From the NCBI RefSeq assembly GCF_022496765.1, contig NZ_VANV01000021.1:1-64000 (forward strand): a stretch of DNA of 64,000 bases. The letters run 5' to 3'. Position 1 is the stretch's first letter. Every line of letters starts with the position of its first letter. The DNA comes from Acidaminobacter sp. JC074. Lineage in GTDB: Bacteria; Bacillota; Clostridia; Peptostreptococcales; Acidaminobacteraceae. The position numbers and the translations under genes are program-made. This document shows, piece by piece, positions 54,118 through 63,703 of the stretch. The notes below the pieces were generated by a model. It searched no databases and was not told where the DNA came from. It saw nothing but the letters and a program-made list of their open reading frames with translations.

Positions 54118-57090
54118 CTAAAATGTGCGAATATCAGAAATATATCCCTCATTTATAATAGATAAATCTAGAACTGTCTCTTTAACTGAGACTTCTAACT
54201 TTTCATCTATCATGTAGGTCTCATTATTTATAGTTACTTCACCCTTTCCAAACATAACTATTTTGGAAGTGTTAGGATGGCATTTTAAGGTATACTTACC
54301 TCGTCTTAGTTCACTTGACTTTGTATTGTAGGTCAAACCAGTATGATAGCCTGTCATATCAAGCTTTTGAAATAAAACTTCCATCTCCTTGATACCTATT
54401 CTATTGCCTACCAATTCATCTTCAAAACTTTTATCAAACAGTCCTTCTTTTGTATGGAGTCTATACCACATGTTTCCCCAGCCAAGTCGGCCTGAATCAA
54501 TAATCTTATCATTTGATATAAAGCCATATTGGCCATTCATAGGTCCGATTTTATTGCTGCACCACCTGTAGAACTTACCACTTTGGTCCTCCTGAATTTC
54601 TTTTTGGGTCATGGTAACCATATAGTCTCTTTTAGGTAGATACTCAAAAGCTAAAGGAAGATTGATAGGTTTCATAAATTCAACTTGACCATACTCTACC
54701 TCAGTACTAACAAGTGTCATGCCATCTTCAATAATTTCAACGATTAAATCAGAAACTTGTCCATTATCCCCATTGTTATAAGCAAGCATAACATCAAGAG
54801 ATTCTACCTTTACCTTATTGTTTGATTCAATATCAACAAGATAAGCATGACTATCAAAGCAGTTAAGATATTTAAGTCCTGCATCTTTTGAAGATACATG
54901 AAGTCTTAATCCTTCAACTTCGATTCTATTTATTACTAACCTTTTTCTTTTTCCATCAAGATTATAGGATGTGTTTGCCCCTATAAGTTCAACCTCTGCA
55001 TGTTCAGGAAAAGATATTAATCTATCTGTTGTAATATTGTCCAAAAACTCATATTCAATTGAATCGATGTAGCGAGGTGTTTTAAAGTTTACTTGATAAT
55101 AGGACTTATCTTCACTTAACCAATAGTGACTCTTATCATAAGTCTCTATTTGTTTATCTAAAGGCTTATACTTTAATTCGTCATTGCAAGATGTTCTAAC
55201 TGACTCTATACCATACATCATAGAAGAATCTTTTGGCTTCTTAGAAAATAAGACAATATCCTCAATCTGAACACCTGCTCTGTCAGTTATGATCTTATAC
55301 TTGTTATAGTTAGATTTTCCATCTGAGACAACATCAAAATGTGGATCATCTTCAAGGTTTACTTCAATGTATAATAGATCGTACTTATACTCGTTCATGA
55401 TACTGTTACAGTGTTCATAAAATCCCTTCTTAGGCTTTAAAAGACATGTACCTTGTCCACTCAACTCTATCCTTGGCTCTTCTGATGTTTGATACCATTC
55501 AATATAGTCATCTTCAATTCTTAGCAGTAGAGCTATATGTGTACCACTAATCATTTTATTACTAAAGCTCTCTCCTTGAGGCATCACGTATAGATGAGTA
55601 GAAGCGATACCACAGTAATCCTTATGCTCTATCTTTGCTCCTATTCTTTTGAGTCCAGGTTCATCAAAGCTATAATCTATTAGATTGCCCTTTATCTTTT
55701 TTCCATCAATATACCAAACTACAGGATAGTTTGTCGTGGTAGATAGGATAATGGATTCTTCAACTTGAAATATTTTCTTCACTTTCTTGATTTCAAAGTC
55801 AACTAGAATTTTGTCTTTTGTTTCAATAATAACTTCAGAACAAGCTTTGTCTTGATAAACATCCCTACCGTCATTAGCTTCAAAAATATTATTGATCAAG
55901 TGAATATTTTGAACATACTTCATATAAATACCATGTCCCAAATAACCTCTTTGATCATCACGATTTCTAATAAACTGATTGTCTTTAATTAACCAGTTTT
56001 GACTTGGATAGTAAGACTTGTTTTTTATCGCAAGACCAGGTCCTGAGTTATCATGTATATGATTGCCAATCACTTTAAAGTTGGTACCTGAACCATTTAC
56101 GACTGCAATACCTGCATTACCAAAAGCTTCAGGTGCATTCTTAAATGTACATCCATTGAAAGCAACCTCATTCTCTATAAGGGTGGTGTTATCAGAGTTT
56201 CCTAGCCAAAAGCCGTAGCTTGAGGCATTTGCTTTGTTCCTGATGTATATATTGCCTTCATCCCACGCTTCAATGGCATTGTTATTGGAAAAAGACATAT
56301 CATTTTCTTCAATGATATTATCAGTAGACATCAGGTTATTCAAAGATCTTATAAAAAATCCATCTCCACCATATCTCATATCATTTCCTTTGAAGTGATT
56401 ATGACATGACTTAGTTTCTACTAAAACACAAGAAGAATCTCTTGCATGTATCTCATTAGGTTTCTTTCTTAAACCATGACTAAAGTTATTATCATATATT
56501 TTATTATGGCTTGATTGCCACATTCTTAAACCAACGTTAGAGGTATAAGAAAAGTTGTTGTTTACAATTAAATTCTCATTTGAATGTCTCAAAGTTAAAG
56601 CATTCCATACTTGGTTGGCTTTATTATTTTGGAGTACACACTTTTGACTATTAGTCAGAACAACGCCACCTAGATCATCATGATCGTCCCATCCATGTTC
56701 AGGATGATGATAATTCATAGAAAAATCGCAAGCTTCTATATGCCAGTTTTCACAGTTATCAAGTGAAAGTCCAATCTTAAACCCTCTGCAGGACAGATTC
56801 TTAATAGTAACACCTCTAGTCTTGACAGACCTTATACCAATACCCTTATAGGGTAAGTTGGCGTTGTATTTTTTATCACTATAGCCATACGAGAACTCAC
56901 TTGTATCAATATCTACTTCTTGTTTTTCAAGTTCTTTTCCACCTACAAACAAGGCATATGAACCATCTATGGTAATATGATTACCATCAATGATAATGCC
57001 TTCTAGATTATAGAAATTATATACACCAGGCATGAAAGTTACATCCTCTGTAATCCTCATGCCTGGAAAAGGTTTGATAAATGCAGCCAT
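54118..57090 (-). CDS. Large cytoplasmic right-handed beta-helix protein
   Basis: 990 residues. Residues about 25-430 are parallel beta-helix (PbH1) repeats rich in N-x-I/F-x-x-N rungs (GVTIKNLSCRGF, IVNNNFSYTSNVGLRM, KIYDNNFSHG, STDNIIEENDMSF). The rest is beta-rich modules I cannot name (about 430-560, 560-800, 800-990). Beta-helix proteins of this kind are polysaccharide lyases, glycosidases or epimerases. Unusually there is no signal peptide, so it should act inside the cell on imported oligosaccharide. Follows the ABC ATPase gene with an 8-base gap. AGGAGG precedes the start. Confidence 0.75.
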   Translation of the reverse strand: MAAFIKPFPGMRITEDVTFMPGVYNFYNLEGIIIDGNHITIDGSYALFVGGKELEKQEVDIDTSEFSYGYSDKKYNANLPYKGIGIRSVKTRGVTIKNLSCRGFKIGLSLDNCENWHIEACDFSMNYHHPEHGWDDHDDLGGVVLTNSQKCVLQNNKANQVWNALTLRHSNENLIVNNNFSYTSNVGLRMWQSSHNKIYDNNFSHGLRKKPNEIHARDSSCVLVETKSCHNHFKGNDMRYGGDGFFIRSLNNLMSTDNIIEENDMSFSNNNAIEAWDEGNIYIRNKANASSYGFWLGNSDNTTLIENEVAFNGCTFKNAPEAFGNAGIAVVNGSGTNFKVIGNHIHDNSGPGLAIKNKSYYPSQNWLIKDNQFIRNRDDQRGYLGHGIYMKYVQNIHLINNIFEANDGRDVYQDKACSEVIIETKDKILVDFEIKKVKKIFQVEESIILSTTTNYPVVWYIDGKKIKGNLIDYSFDEPGLKRIGAKIEHKDYCGIASTHLYVMPQGESFSNKMISGTHIALLLRIEDDYIEWYQTSEEPRIELSGQGTCLLKPKKGFYEHCNSIMNEYKYDLLYIEVNLEDDPHFDVVSDGKSNYNKYKIITDRAGVQIEDIVLFSKKPKDSSMMYGIESVRTSCNDELKYKPLDKQIETYDKSHYWLSEDKSYYQVNFKTPRYIDSIEYEFLDNITTDRLISFPEHAEVELIGANTSYNLDGKRKRLVINRIEVEGLRLHVSSKDAGLKYLNCFDSHAYLVDIESNNKVKVESLDVMLAYNNGDNGQVSDLIVEIIEDGMTLVSTEVEYGQVEFMKPINLPLAFEYLPKRDYMVTMTQKEIQEDQSGKFYRWCSNKIGPMNGQYGFISNDKIIDSGRLGWGNMWYRLHTKEGLFDKSFEDELVGNRIGIKEMEVLFQKLDMTGYHTGLTYNTKSSELRRGKYTLKCHPNTSKIVMFGKGEVTINNETYMIDEKLEVSVKETVLDLSIINEGYISDIRTF

Positions 57091-57098
57091 TACGCCTC

Positions 57099-58187
57099 CT
57101 ATCGAATTGCCTCTTTAGTATCCATATCAAAGAAGTGAGCCTTGGTCATATCAACTTGAAGCTCAATATCTGTCAAAGCCTTCTTTAAGAAGTATGCCAG
57201 TTTACCAACAATTCTCGTGCTTCCAACTTGGCCGTTTAAAATCGTTTCAGCACCAAGTCTTTCAATGAAATTAATTTTCATTTTAATTGGTGAAACAAAC
57301 ATGTCTTCTTTAACATCTTCTTCATTATACAGGTGTTCTGGCCTAATGCCTAACTTCACATTCTTGCCTTGATAATCACTTAGAAGGTCCTTTTGATTTT
57401 CAGTAAGCTTCAGTTTTATGTCTTCACTTATGAAAGAATCTTCTTCTACAATACCCTCAATAAAATTAATGGAAGGCGAACCAATAAAACCTGCAACAAA
57501 ATCATTATTCGGTTCTTCATAGATTTGCTCTGGAGTACCCATTTGTTGAATAACCCCTCTATTCATAACAACGATTTTAGTGCCCATGGTCATAGCCTCA
57601 ACCTGGTCATGAGTGACATACAAGGTAGTGGCTTCGGAATCCTCATGAATCTTGACAATGGTTTCTCTTGTCTGTTGACGAAGTTTTGCATCTAAGTTTG
57701 ATAAAGGTTCATCCATTAAAAACACTTTTGTTTGTTTAACTAAAGCTCGTCCTAAAGCAACTCTTTGTTGCTGACCGCCTGAAAGATTTCTTGGTTTTCT
57801 ATCAAGATACTCTGTAAGGTCTAAATACTCAGCTGCTTTCTTTATTCTCTTATCAATCTCTTCTTTCTGAATTTTCTTCATTTTAAGGCCAAAAGCCATA
57901 TTCTTGTAAACACTATAATGAGGATATAGCGCATAGCTTTGAAACACCATCGCTATATTACGGTCTTTTGGTAAAACCTGATTTAAATGTACGCCATCTA
58001 AATAAAGATCACCATCTGTTATTGTTTCTAAGCCTGCAATCATTCTTAAGAGTGTTGTTTTACCACATCCAGAAGGACCTAAAAGTACACAAAACTCTTT
58101 TTCATCTATTTCAAGATTTGCATTATTGACTGCCTTATATTCACCGTCATAGCTTTTCGTTAAATTATTCATTACGATACTAGCCAT
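57099..58187 (-). CDS. Carbohydrate ABC importer ATPase (MsmK/UgpC type)
   Basis: 362 residues: Walker A GPSGCGKTT (37-45), Q-loop Q83, signature LSGGQ (135-139), Walker B DE 159/160, switch H193, and a C-terminal OB-type regulatory domain (about 235-362). The start directly abuts the GH127 stop (TAAATG). In many Bacillota one MsmK serves several importers from a distant locus; here it is encoded within the operon it probably energises. Confidence 0.93.
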   Translation of the reverse strand: MASIVMNNLTKSYDGEYKAVNNANLEIDEKEFCVLLGPSGCGKTTLLRMIAGLETITDGDLYLDGVHLNQVLPKDRNIAMVFQSYALYPHYSVYKNMAFGLKMKKIQKEEIDKRIKKAAEYLDLTEYLDRKPRNLSGGQQQRVALGRALVKQTKVFLMDEPLSNLDAKLRQQTRETIVKIHEDSEATTLYVTHDQVEAMTMGTKIVVMNRGVIQQMGTPEQIYEEPNNDFVAGFIGSPSINFIEGIVEEDSFISEDIKLKLTENQKDLLSDYQGKNVKLGIRPEHLYNEEDVKEDMFVSPIKMKINFIERLGAETILNGQVGSTRIVGKLAYFLKKALTDIELQVDMTKAHFFDMDTKEAIR

Positions 58188-59882
58188 TTAGTCACGTCCT
58201 TTCTCTTTTACAAATACTTTCATGGCACTCTTGCCCCTATTGCCCCATATATAATAAGGTATTGCCTCATAATTATTTACTTGCGTATGAACCTTAAGTT
58301 CATCATTCCATATAATGTCATAGTCATCCTCTAAAAATTCTATACGACTATCTTTACCTTCAAAACAGTAAACAAAGGGACCGTAAGCTAGGGCACTCTT
58401 TCCTTTATTTGAATCAATCAAAGGTGTTGATAACTTTCTCACTTCTAGTTCAAAATCTATTGAAAAAGAAGCAGACTCTTTTAAGTCAATCATGATGTAG
58501 TCATTCTCTAGTCCATAGCTTTCAGATACCCTAAATGTTTTTATCCAAGATGGCAGCCTGAAATAGATTTTCTTAAAACGAATGTTACCATCGTAATCAA
58601 TTTCAAAATGCCCACCTCTTGGGTAATCCGTCTTCAAAGTAATGTTTACACCTTCAATGGTAACTTCTGACCCAATATGTTGATTGATATAAATGACATC
58701 ATCTGTATAACGATAGATGTATGACCCGATAGAAGGAATAAATCTAGTAAGATTAGTCGGACAACACGATGTTGTAAACCATGGACTTCTTTCCTTGTGT
58801 CCACCCTCTTTCCTATTTAAACCATTAGTTACCATTGGATTCACATAAAAGAACTTTTGTCCATCAGCAGATAATCCAGCCAATATATTGTTATAGATCT
58901 GACTTTCAATTATTTCATGCTGATTCAAGTTATCGTTTATGTTATCTGCAAAAAATACACATCCAATACTGGCACAAGTTTCAGCGTAGGCATTTTCATT
59001 TTTCATGTTGTTATCATCCGAAAAACCTTCATTTTTTATGGAATCTCCAATACCACCTGTTATATACATATGCTTGACTAAATCTTCAAAAAGAGCTTTC
59101 ACGGGATAACCAAGCATAGCCATAGCTGTATAGAGATACATAGCTCTTACAGCATGTCCTTTAACCTTCACCTGTTTTTTTACGGGTTCATGATCCTGAG
59201 CATATTCAAGTGTATAGAAATTCGATTGATTACAAATGGGTCTTGACTCACTCTTATAAAAACCCTTGCCTCTTTGCTCTAGTAAGTATAAAGACAACTC
59301 TTTATACTTTATTTCATTCGTTAGTTCATAAAGTTTGAATAAGGCAAGTTCTGCTTCCGGATGACCACAAACCCAGTTTTTCAAATGAAAATAGTCAACC
59401 CAGTGGTCTGCAAGTTTTATAGCTACATTTAATAATGCATCCTTACCAGTAGCCTTATAATAAGCTATGGCTGCTTCAATCAAATGGCCACCACAGTAAA
59501 GTTCATGACGGTCCATATCTGAATATCGATCTTCATCTGTTAATGTAAAGTATGTTGAGATATAGCCATCATGCCACTGGGCAGAGGCAATCTTATCAAT
59601 GATCTCATCTGCTTGTTTCATCAAGTTCTCATCATAATGACCGACCAGCAAATAGCTGAGTCCTTCTAAAGCTTTATATACATCAGAATCATCATAAAAC
59701 CGCCCTTCAAAGACTTGACTTTTATCTCCGCTAAGGTACATGCCTGCAGCTTCAAAATTCCTAACTCTGCTTTCATTACATTTATCAAGCACTTGCCAAA
59801 TGGTCTTAGAGCGAACCGTCTCAATACGCTCATTCCAAAATTCAGAAAGAATTTTTACCTTATCAAAACTCACTTTTTTCAT
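58188..59882 (-). CDS. GH127 beta-L-arabinofuranosidase-like cysteine glycosidase
   Basis: 564 residues starting MKKVSFDKVKILSEFW. The GH127 active-site set is complete: E285 (KNEGF), E301 and C303 (NAYAETCASIG), and the C373-C374 pair (SCCPTNL). In the characterised Bifidobacterium enzyme HypBA1 the equivalent cysteines and glutamate bind zinc and one cysteine is the nucleophile. HELYCGGHLIEAAIAYY is the barrel signature. No signal peptide. The longer TTG start overlaps GGAG; the chosen ATG overlaps the preceding stop (ATGA). Substrate probably a terminal beta-L-arabinofuranoside or similar. Confidence 0.9.
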   Translation of the reverse strand: MKKVSFDKVKILSEFWNERIETVRSKTIWQVLDKCNESRVRNFEAAGMYLSGDKSQVFEGRFYDDSDVYKALEGLSYLLVGHYDENLMKQADEIIDKIASAQWHDGYISTYFTLTDEDRYSDMDRHELYCGGHLIEAAIAYYKATGKDALLNVAIKLADHWVDYFHLKNWVCGHPEAELALFKLYELTNEIKYKELSLYLLEQRGKGFYKSESRPICNQSNFYTLEYAQDHEPVKKQVKVKGHAVRAMYLYTAMAMLGYPVKALFEDLVKHMYITGGIGDSIKNEGFSDDNNMKNENAYAETCASIGCVFFADNINDNLNQHEIIESQIYNNILAGLSADGQKFFYVNPMVTNGLNRKEGGHKERSPWFTTSCCPTNLTRFIPSIGSYIYRYTDDVIYINQHIGSEVTIEGVNITLKTDYPRGGHFEIDYDGNIRFKKIYFRLPSWIKTFRVSESYGLENDYIMIDLKESASFSIDFELEVRKLSTPLIDSNKGKSALAYGPFVYCFEGKDSRIEFLEDDYDIIWNDELKVHTQVNNYEAIPYYIWGNRGKSAMKVFVKEKGRD

Positions 59883-61780
59883 GATTGACTCCAAGGAAAT
59901 AAACCAATTCTTAGTTTAGCATTCGCATATGGTATCAAAGTTATTTCCTCTAAATCAGCTTCAATATCCACTGGAGATAAAGGTAGATCACCTGCTTGAC
60001 TCTTTTCTAAAAACCAAGAAGAAACACGTTTTGCATTGGTTTTAATTTGAACAGGACAAGTAGAACCAAAAGGCTGTTTTTCTAATTTCTTCTCGTATAC
60101 CTTGAATGCCTCGTCATCAACTAAAGCATAGTTCCAAGGCGAATGAGGATATATTTCATAATTAGGATGACTTTTAATGCCCTCTGGTCTTTCAATCCAT
60201 TCCTCATCTATTTGTAAAGCATAGATTAATGGTCCTCTTTCTACGGTCATACCGTTATGGTACCATCCTGTATGCTTCTTAACTTCCATAACAAATTTTA
60301 CTTCTATGGTATCACCATCACAAAAGACCCTATCTATCTTAATAAAATCTCTATCTTCTGTTTTCAAGACTTTATTGTTTATTTTAAGTCTATAATCATC
60401 ACACCAGCTAGGAATCCTAATCATCATCTGAAACTTAGTAGCTTCAGTCGTGTGTACCTTATAAACAATCTTTTCTCTAAATGGATAATCCGTTATAACA
60501 TCCAAGTGTACAGCTTGACCATCTATGTCAAATTCTGCTTTTAAGGGCATATGAACCATAGCGTAAATATTATTTTCTTTCTTAAAGAGTCCTGATTTTA
60601 TAAATTTTGGCCATCCCTGGTGCATGTTTGCAAGACAACACCCAAAGTTAGGTTCAAAGCCAAAAACATTGGAATCAGGTTCATTGTTGTACCAGTTTCT
60701 TTCTGCTACACTAACCAATACTTGATTGACTTGTTGGTCGTATTGATGGGTTTTAAAATCCTCAGATATGGTTGCCGGAAGCGCATTGTAAGTGATTCTC
60801 TCAAGCAAATCTGCAATTTTAGGATCACCTGTTACTTCTAGCATAATCTGAAGCGAGAACATCATTTCCACAACTGCACACAGCTCTGTTCCTTGAGTAG
60901 GATTATCCCCGCTTAAATGTTCATCACCAGAAAACATGCCTGTGATCTGACCATGATATTTTTCTAAAGCTTCGATGCCTTTATAAAAACTTTTTAGAAC
61001 TTCTTCATTGCCTGTTTCAAGGTACTTCATAGCTGGTTGTTTAAAGCCCATAGCTACATTTACAACATGTGTTAAATGATATTTCATGACATCATATAAG
61101 GCGCCTCTAAATGTATTTTCTAATGTTTTTTCCCAAGGATAATAATAAGCTGTAGGTTGTACAAATGGAAAAGACTCGAAAGTATCTACCCAGTTTAAAC
61201 TCTGGTCGTTTATCTTTTTGGCTAAGTCCATTAAAAACTCATCTTTAGTAATGTCATATAACCACATGACGGTATAAGTTAAGTCAGCCCCTCTAGCCTG
61301 TCCCCATCCAGACATCTTATAAGTGTCTAGCTTGTCCAAAACGAACTTAAAGTAATTTGTCATCAAGCTAATTACTCTTACATCCTCTGTAGACTCATAA
61401 TAAGATACAAAGCTTTTAAGCATGACAAACTTTGGCCAAAATAGGGTTTCATCAAAGTCAGTTTTTCTATAGTTAGGTCCAAAGTCACCATTAGCTCTTT
61501 GACTATTTAAACTCCATTCCAGCCATTTTTTTGATTTATCAATACCTGTTTGATCATCAAGAAGGTATGACAGTGGCACCAATCCATCAAGCCAGTATGG
61601 CGGTCTTTCCCAAGAGTTATTCGTACCACCTATCCAGTCCGAATGGTTTGATACCGAACCCCATACTTGATCAAGATCTCTTGTAATACCATCCATTTGT
61701 AAAGTCATCTGGTCTAATAACCAACCAGATGGTTTTAAATCCTTATAAGGCAGTGCAAATAATTTGCGCCTTTCTTCCAT
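59879..61780 (-). CDS. GH127-superfamily (DUF1680) glycosidase, second copy
   Basis: 633 residues of the DUF1680/GH127-GH146 clan. Catalytic-type residues are E287 (GDEHLSG), E299-L-C301 (TQGTELC) and C381-C382 (NFGCCLANMHQGWPKF), matching the Glu/Cys set of HypBA1. Longer than the neighbouring GH127 and distinct in sequence, so a different subgroup and probably a different linkage. No signal peptide. AGGAGG precedes the start, 12 bases after the permease stop. Confidence 0.85.
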   Translation of the reverse strand: MEERRKLFALPYKDLKPSGWLLDQMTLQMDGITRDLDQVWGSVSNHSDWIGGTNNSWERPPYWLDGLVPLSYLLDDQTGIDKSKKWLEWSLNSQRANGDFGPNYRKTDFDETLFWPKFVMLKSFVSYYESTEDVRVISLMTNYFKFVLDKLDTYKMSGWGQARGADLTYTVMWLYDITKDEFLMDLAKKINDQSLNWVDTFESFPFVQPTAYYYPWEKTLENTFRGALYDVMKYHLTHVVNVAMGFKQPAMKYLETGNEEVLKSFYKGIEALEKYHGQITGMFSGDEHLSGDNPTQGTELCAVVEMMFSLQIMLEVTGDPKIADLLERITYNALPATISEDFKTHQYDQQVNQVLVSVAERNWYNNEPDSNVFGFEPNFGCCLANMHQGWPKFIKSGLFKKENNIYAMVHMPLKAEFDIDGQAVHLDVITDYPFREKIVYKVHTTEATKFQMMIRIPSWCDDYRLKINNKVLKTEDRDFIKIDRVFCDGDTIEVKFVMEVKKHTGWYHNGMTVERGPLIYALQIDEEWIERPEGIKSHPNYEIYPHSPWNYALVDDEAFKVYEKKLEKQPFGSTCPVQIKTNAKRVSSWFLEKSQAGDLPLSPVDIEADLEEITLIPYANAKLRIGLFPWSQS

Positions 61781-61792
61781 AAGCGAATCCTC

Positions 61793-62689
61793 CTATGCCC
61801 CTTTGTGTCCCGTCTGAGCTATGGAACCAATAAACTGTTTTTGAAATACCATAAATAATAGAATCAATGGTAATGTTGAAATAATAGCCGCTGCCATACT
61901 GACAGCTGGTGTATTTGTATACCTGCCGCCCATCATAACAGTCATACCTTGAGATAAAAGGTACCTTGATGAGTCATTAATCAGAAGCTTCGGCCATAAA
62001 TATGAGTTCCATGTCCCCATAAATATTAATGTTCCAGCTGCTAATAATGGTGCCTTCGAGAGTGGTAAAAGCATTTTAAAGAAAACACCCACTCTGCTCA
62101 TGCCATCTAGTATAGCTGCTTCCTCCACTTCCTTTGGAAACGACAGGAAGAATTGCCTCATCATAAATGTAAAATATGCAGAAAATATTGCAGGAACAAT
62201 GAGTCCTAAATACGAATCCCCCCATTTAAGGAAGTTTGCAATAATGATGTATTTGGGAATCAAAGTAATCTGACCAGGTATCATCATGACACCTAATATA
62301 ATCACCAGTAATATATTTGCCCCTTTAAACTTAATTCTAGCAAGTGCATAGCCACCCATAGCAGAAACAAGAAGAGTTAAAAATGTCGTTACAATGGAAA
62401 CAAAAGCTGTATTGCCCATCCACTGCCATAATTTAATGGACTCATCCGCTGTTATTCCAAAGAGAATCCTTTCATATGCATAGGTTGATAATTCACTGAA
62501 GCTAAATTTTGCAGTATATATATCAAAACCAGATCTCAAAGATGCAACGATCGAGAAAAAATATGGGTACAATGTATATACTGTTAATGCAAGAGCCAGA
62601 AGTGTGAAAATGATGGTATTGATTTTATATATCATGGCTGATCTTTTAAATGGATCAGACCAAATTGAGTCATTGCTTTTCTGTTTCAT
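61793..62689 (-). CDS. Sugar ABC transporter permease (MalG type)
   Basis: 298 residues, six membrane segments, with the EAA loop EEAAILDGMSRVGVFFKMLLP that contacts the ATPase. The start is the ATG five bases after AAGGAG; an in-frame GTG two codons earlier overlaps that site. Second permease of the importer, 9 bases after the first. Confidence 0.93.
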   Translation of the reverse strand: MKQKSNDSIWSDPFKRSAMIYKINTIIFTLLALALTVYTLYPYFFSIVASLRSGFDIYTAKFSFSELSTYAYERILFGITADESIKLWQWMGNTAFVSIVTTFLTLLVSAMGGYALARIKFKGANILLVIILGVMMIPGQITLIPKYIIIANFLKWGDSYLGLIVPAIFSAYFTFMMRQFFLSFPKEVEEAAILDGMSRVGVFFKMLLPLSKAPLLAAGTLIFMGTWNSYLWPKLLINDSSRYLLSQGMTVMMGGRYTNTPAVSMAAAIISTLPLILLFMVFQKQFIGSIAQTGHKGA

Positions 62690-62698
62690 AAACACTCC

Positions 62699-63631
62699 TT
62701 AATACGTTTGATCTTTAAATATCTTTCTTTGAACCAATGTGAATACCATTATTACAATGAGCAACAAGAAAGATATGGCTGATGCTCTTCCCATTTTGTT
62801 TTGTTGCCATCCAACATAGTAAATATAATACACGACAGTCCATAAAGAACCTTCGGGACCACCAGTAATAGGTGCATCACCGTAATCTGCCAACATCTGT
62901 ACTGCATCATAAACTTGTAATGAGCCAATAAAACCAGTTGCCATTAAAAAGAATGTCTTATTGTTAAGTAGTGGGAATGTAATATGTATAAACTGCTTAA
63001 ATCTAGGTGCACTATCCAAAGAAGCCGCTTCATAAACACTGTCTGGAATCTCTTGTAAACCAGCTAGATAAATAAGCATCGAATAACCACTTCCTGCCCA
63101 CACTGCCATAATGATGGCAAGTGGCATTGTAAATGCTGGTTCTTGCCTCCAATGGATTGGTGGTATTCCAAAGGTTTGAAGAAAATTACTGATTATCGTA
63201 TCAGGTCTAAACAAGCCATCAAAAATGATAACAAGTACTGCAACTGAAGTAACAGTTGGAATATAATAGGCAATTCTAAAGAAGCCTTTGCCCTTTGCAT
63301 TGTGTGCAATAAGAGCTAATATCAAGCCTATGGAAGTGGTAAGAATTACAGAACCAAATGCATAGTAAATGGTTTGACCTAATGCTTGTCTAAAGATTGG
63401 ATTTTCAATAGCCATTATGTAGTTATCAAATCCTACAAAATCAATATCCCCATTAAAAGGCTGTGTGATATTGTCTCGTAAAACATCATAGTTCGTAAAT
63501 GATAATACAAAAGCTATTATGATGGGTAATATAATCCATACAATTAACATAATAATTGCAGGACTCATAAATAGATAACCCATTATGTTTTCGTTTTTCT
63601 CTATTCTGTTGAGTTTTCTACCTTTTAACAT
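62699..63631 (-). CDS. Sugar ABC transporter permease (MalF type)
   Basis: 310 residues starting MLKGRKLNRIEKNEN, six membrane segments, EAA loop YEAASLDSAPRFKQFIHITFP. AGAGGAG six bases before this ATG rules out the 11-codon longer frame. Forms the channel with the MalG-type permease. Confidence 0.93.
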   Translation of the reverse strand: MLKGRKLNRIEKNENIMGYLFMSPAIIMLIVWIILPIIIAFVLSFTNYDVLRDNITQPFNGDIDFVGFDNYIMAIENPIFRQALGQTIYYAFGSVILTTSIGLILALIAHNAKGKGFFRIAYYIPTVTSVAVLVIIFDGLFRPDTIISNFLQTFGIPPIHWRQEPAFTMPLAIIMAVWAGSGYSMLIYLAGLQEIPDSVYEAASLDSAPRFKQFIHITFPLLNNKTFFLMATGFIGSLQVYDAVQMLADYGDAPITGGPEGSLWTVVYYIYYVGWQQNKMGRASAISFLLLIVIMVFTLVQRKIFKDQTY

Positions 63632-63680
63632 AGTTTCTCCTCTAAATAAGAAGTCAGCACTCATGCTTCATCCCAATAAG

Positions 63681-63699
63681 AGCCCCCAAAACGGGGGCT
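63681..63699 (-). promoter_or_regulatory. Strong GC hairpin between solute-binding protein and permease genes
   Basis: AGCCCCC (63681-63687) pairs with GGGGGCT (63693-63699) around AAAAC. It sits within the operon, 5 bases past the binding-protein stop. The minus strand then reads CTTATTGGG, a poor T-run, so it is probably a partial terminator or a 3' stabiliser that keeps the binding protein in excess over the permeases. Confidence 0.7.
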
Positions 63700-63703
63700 T
63701 ATA

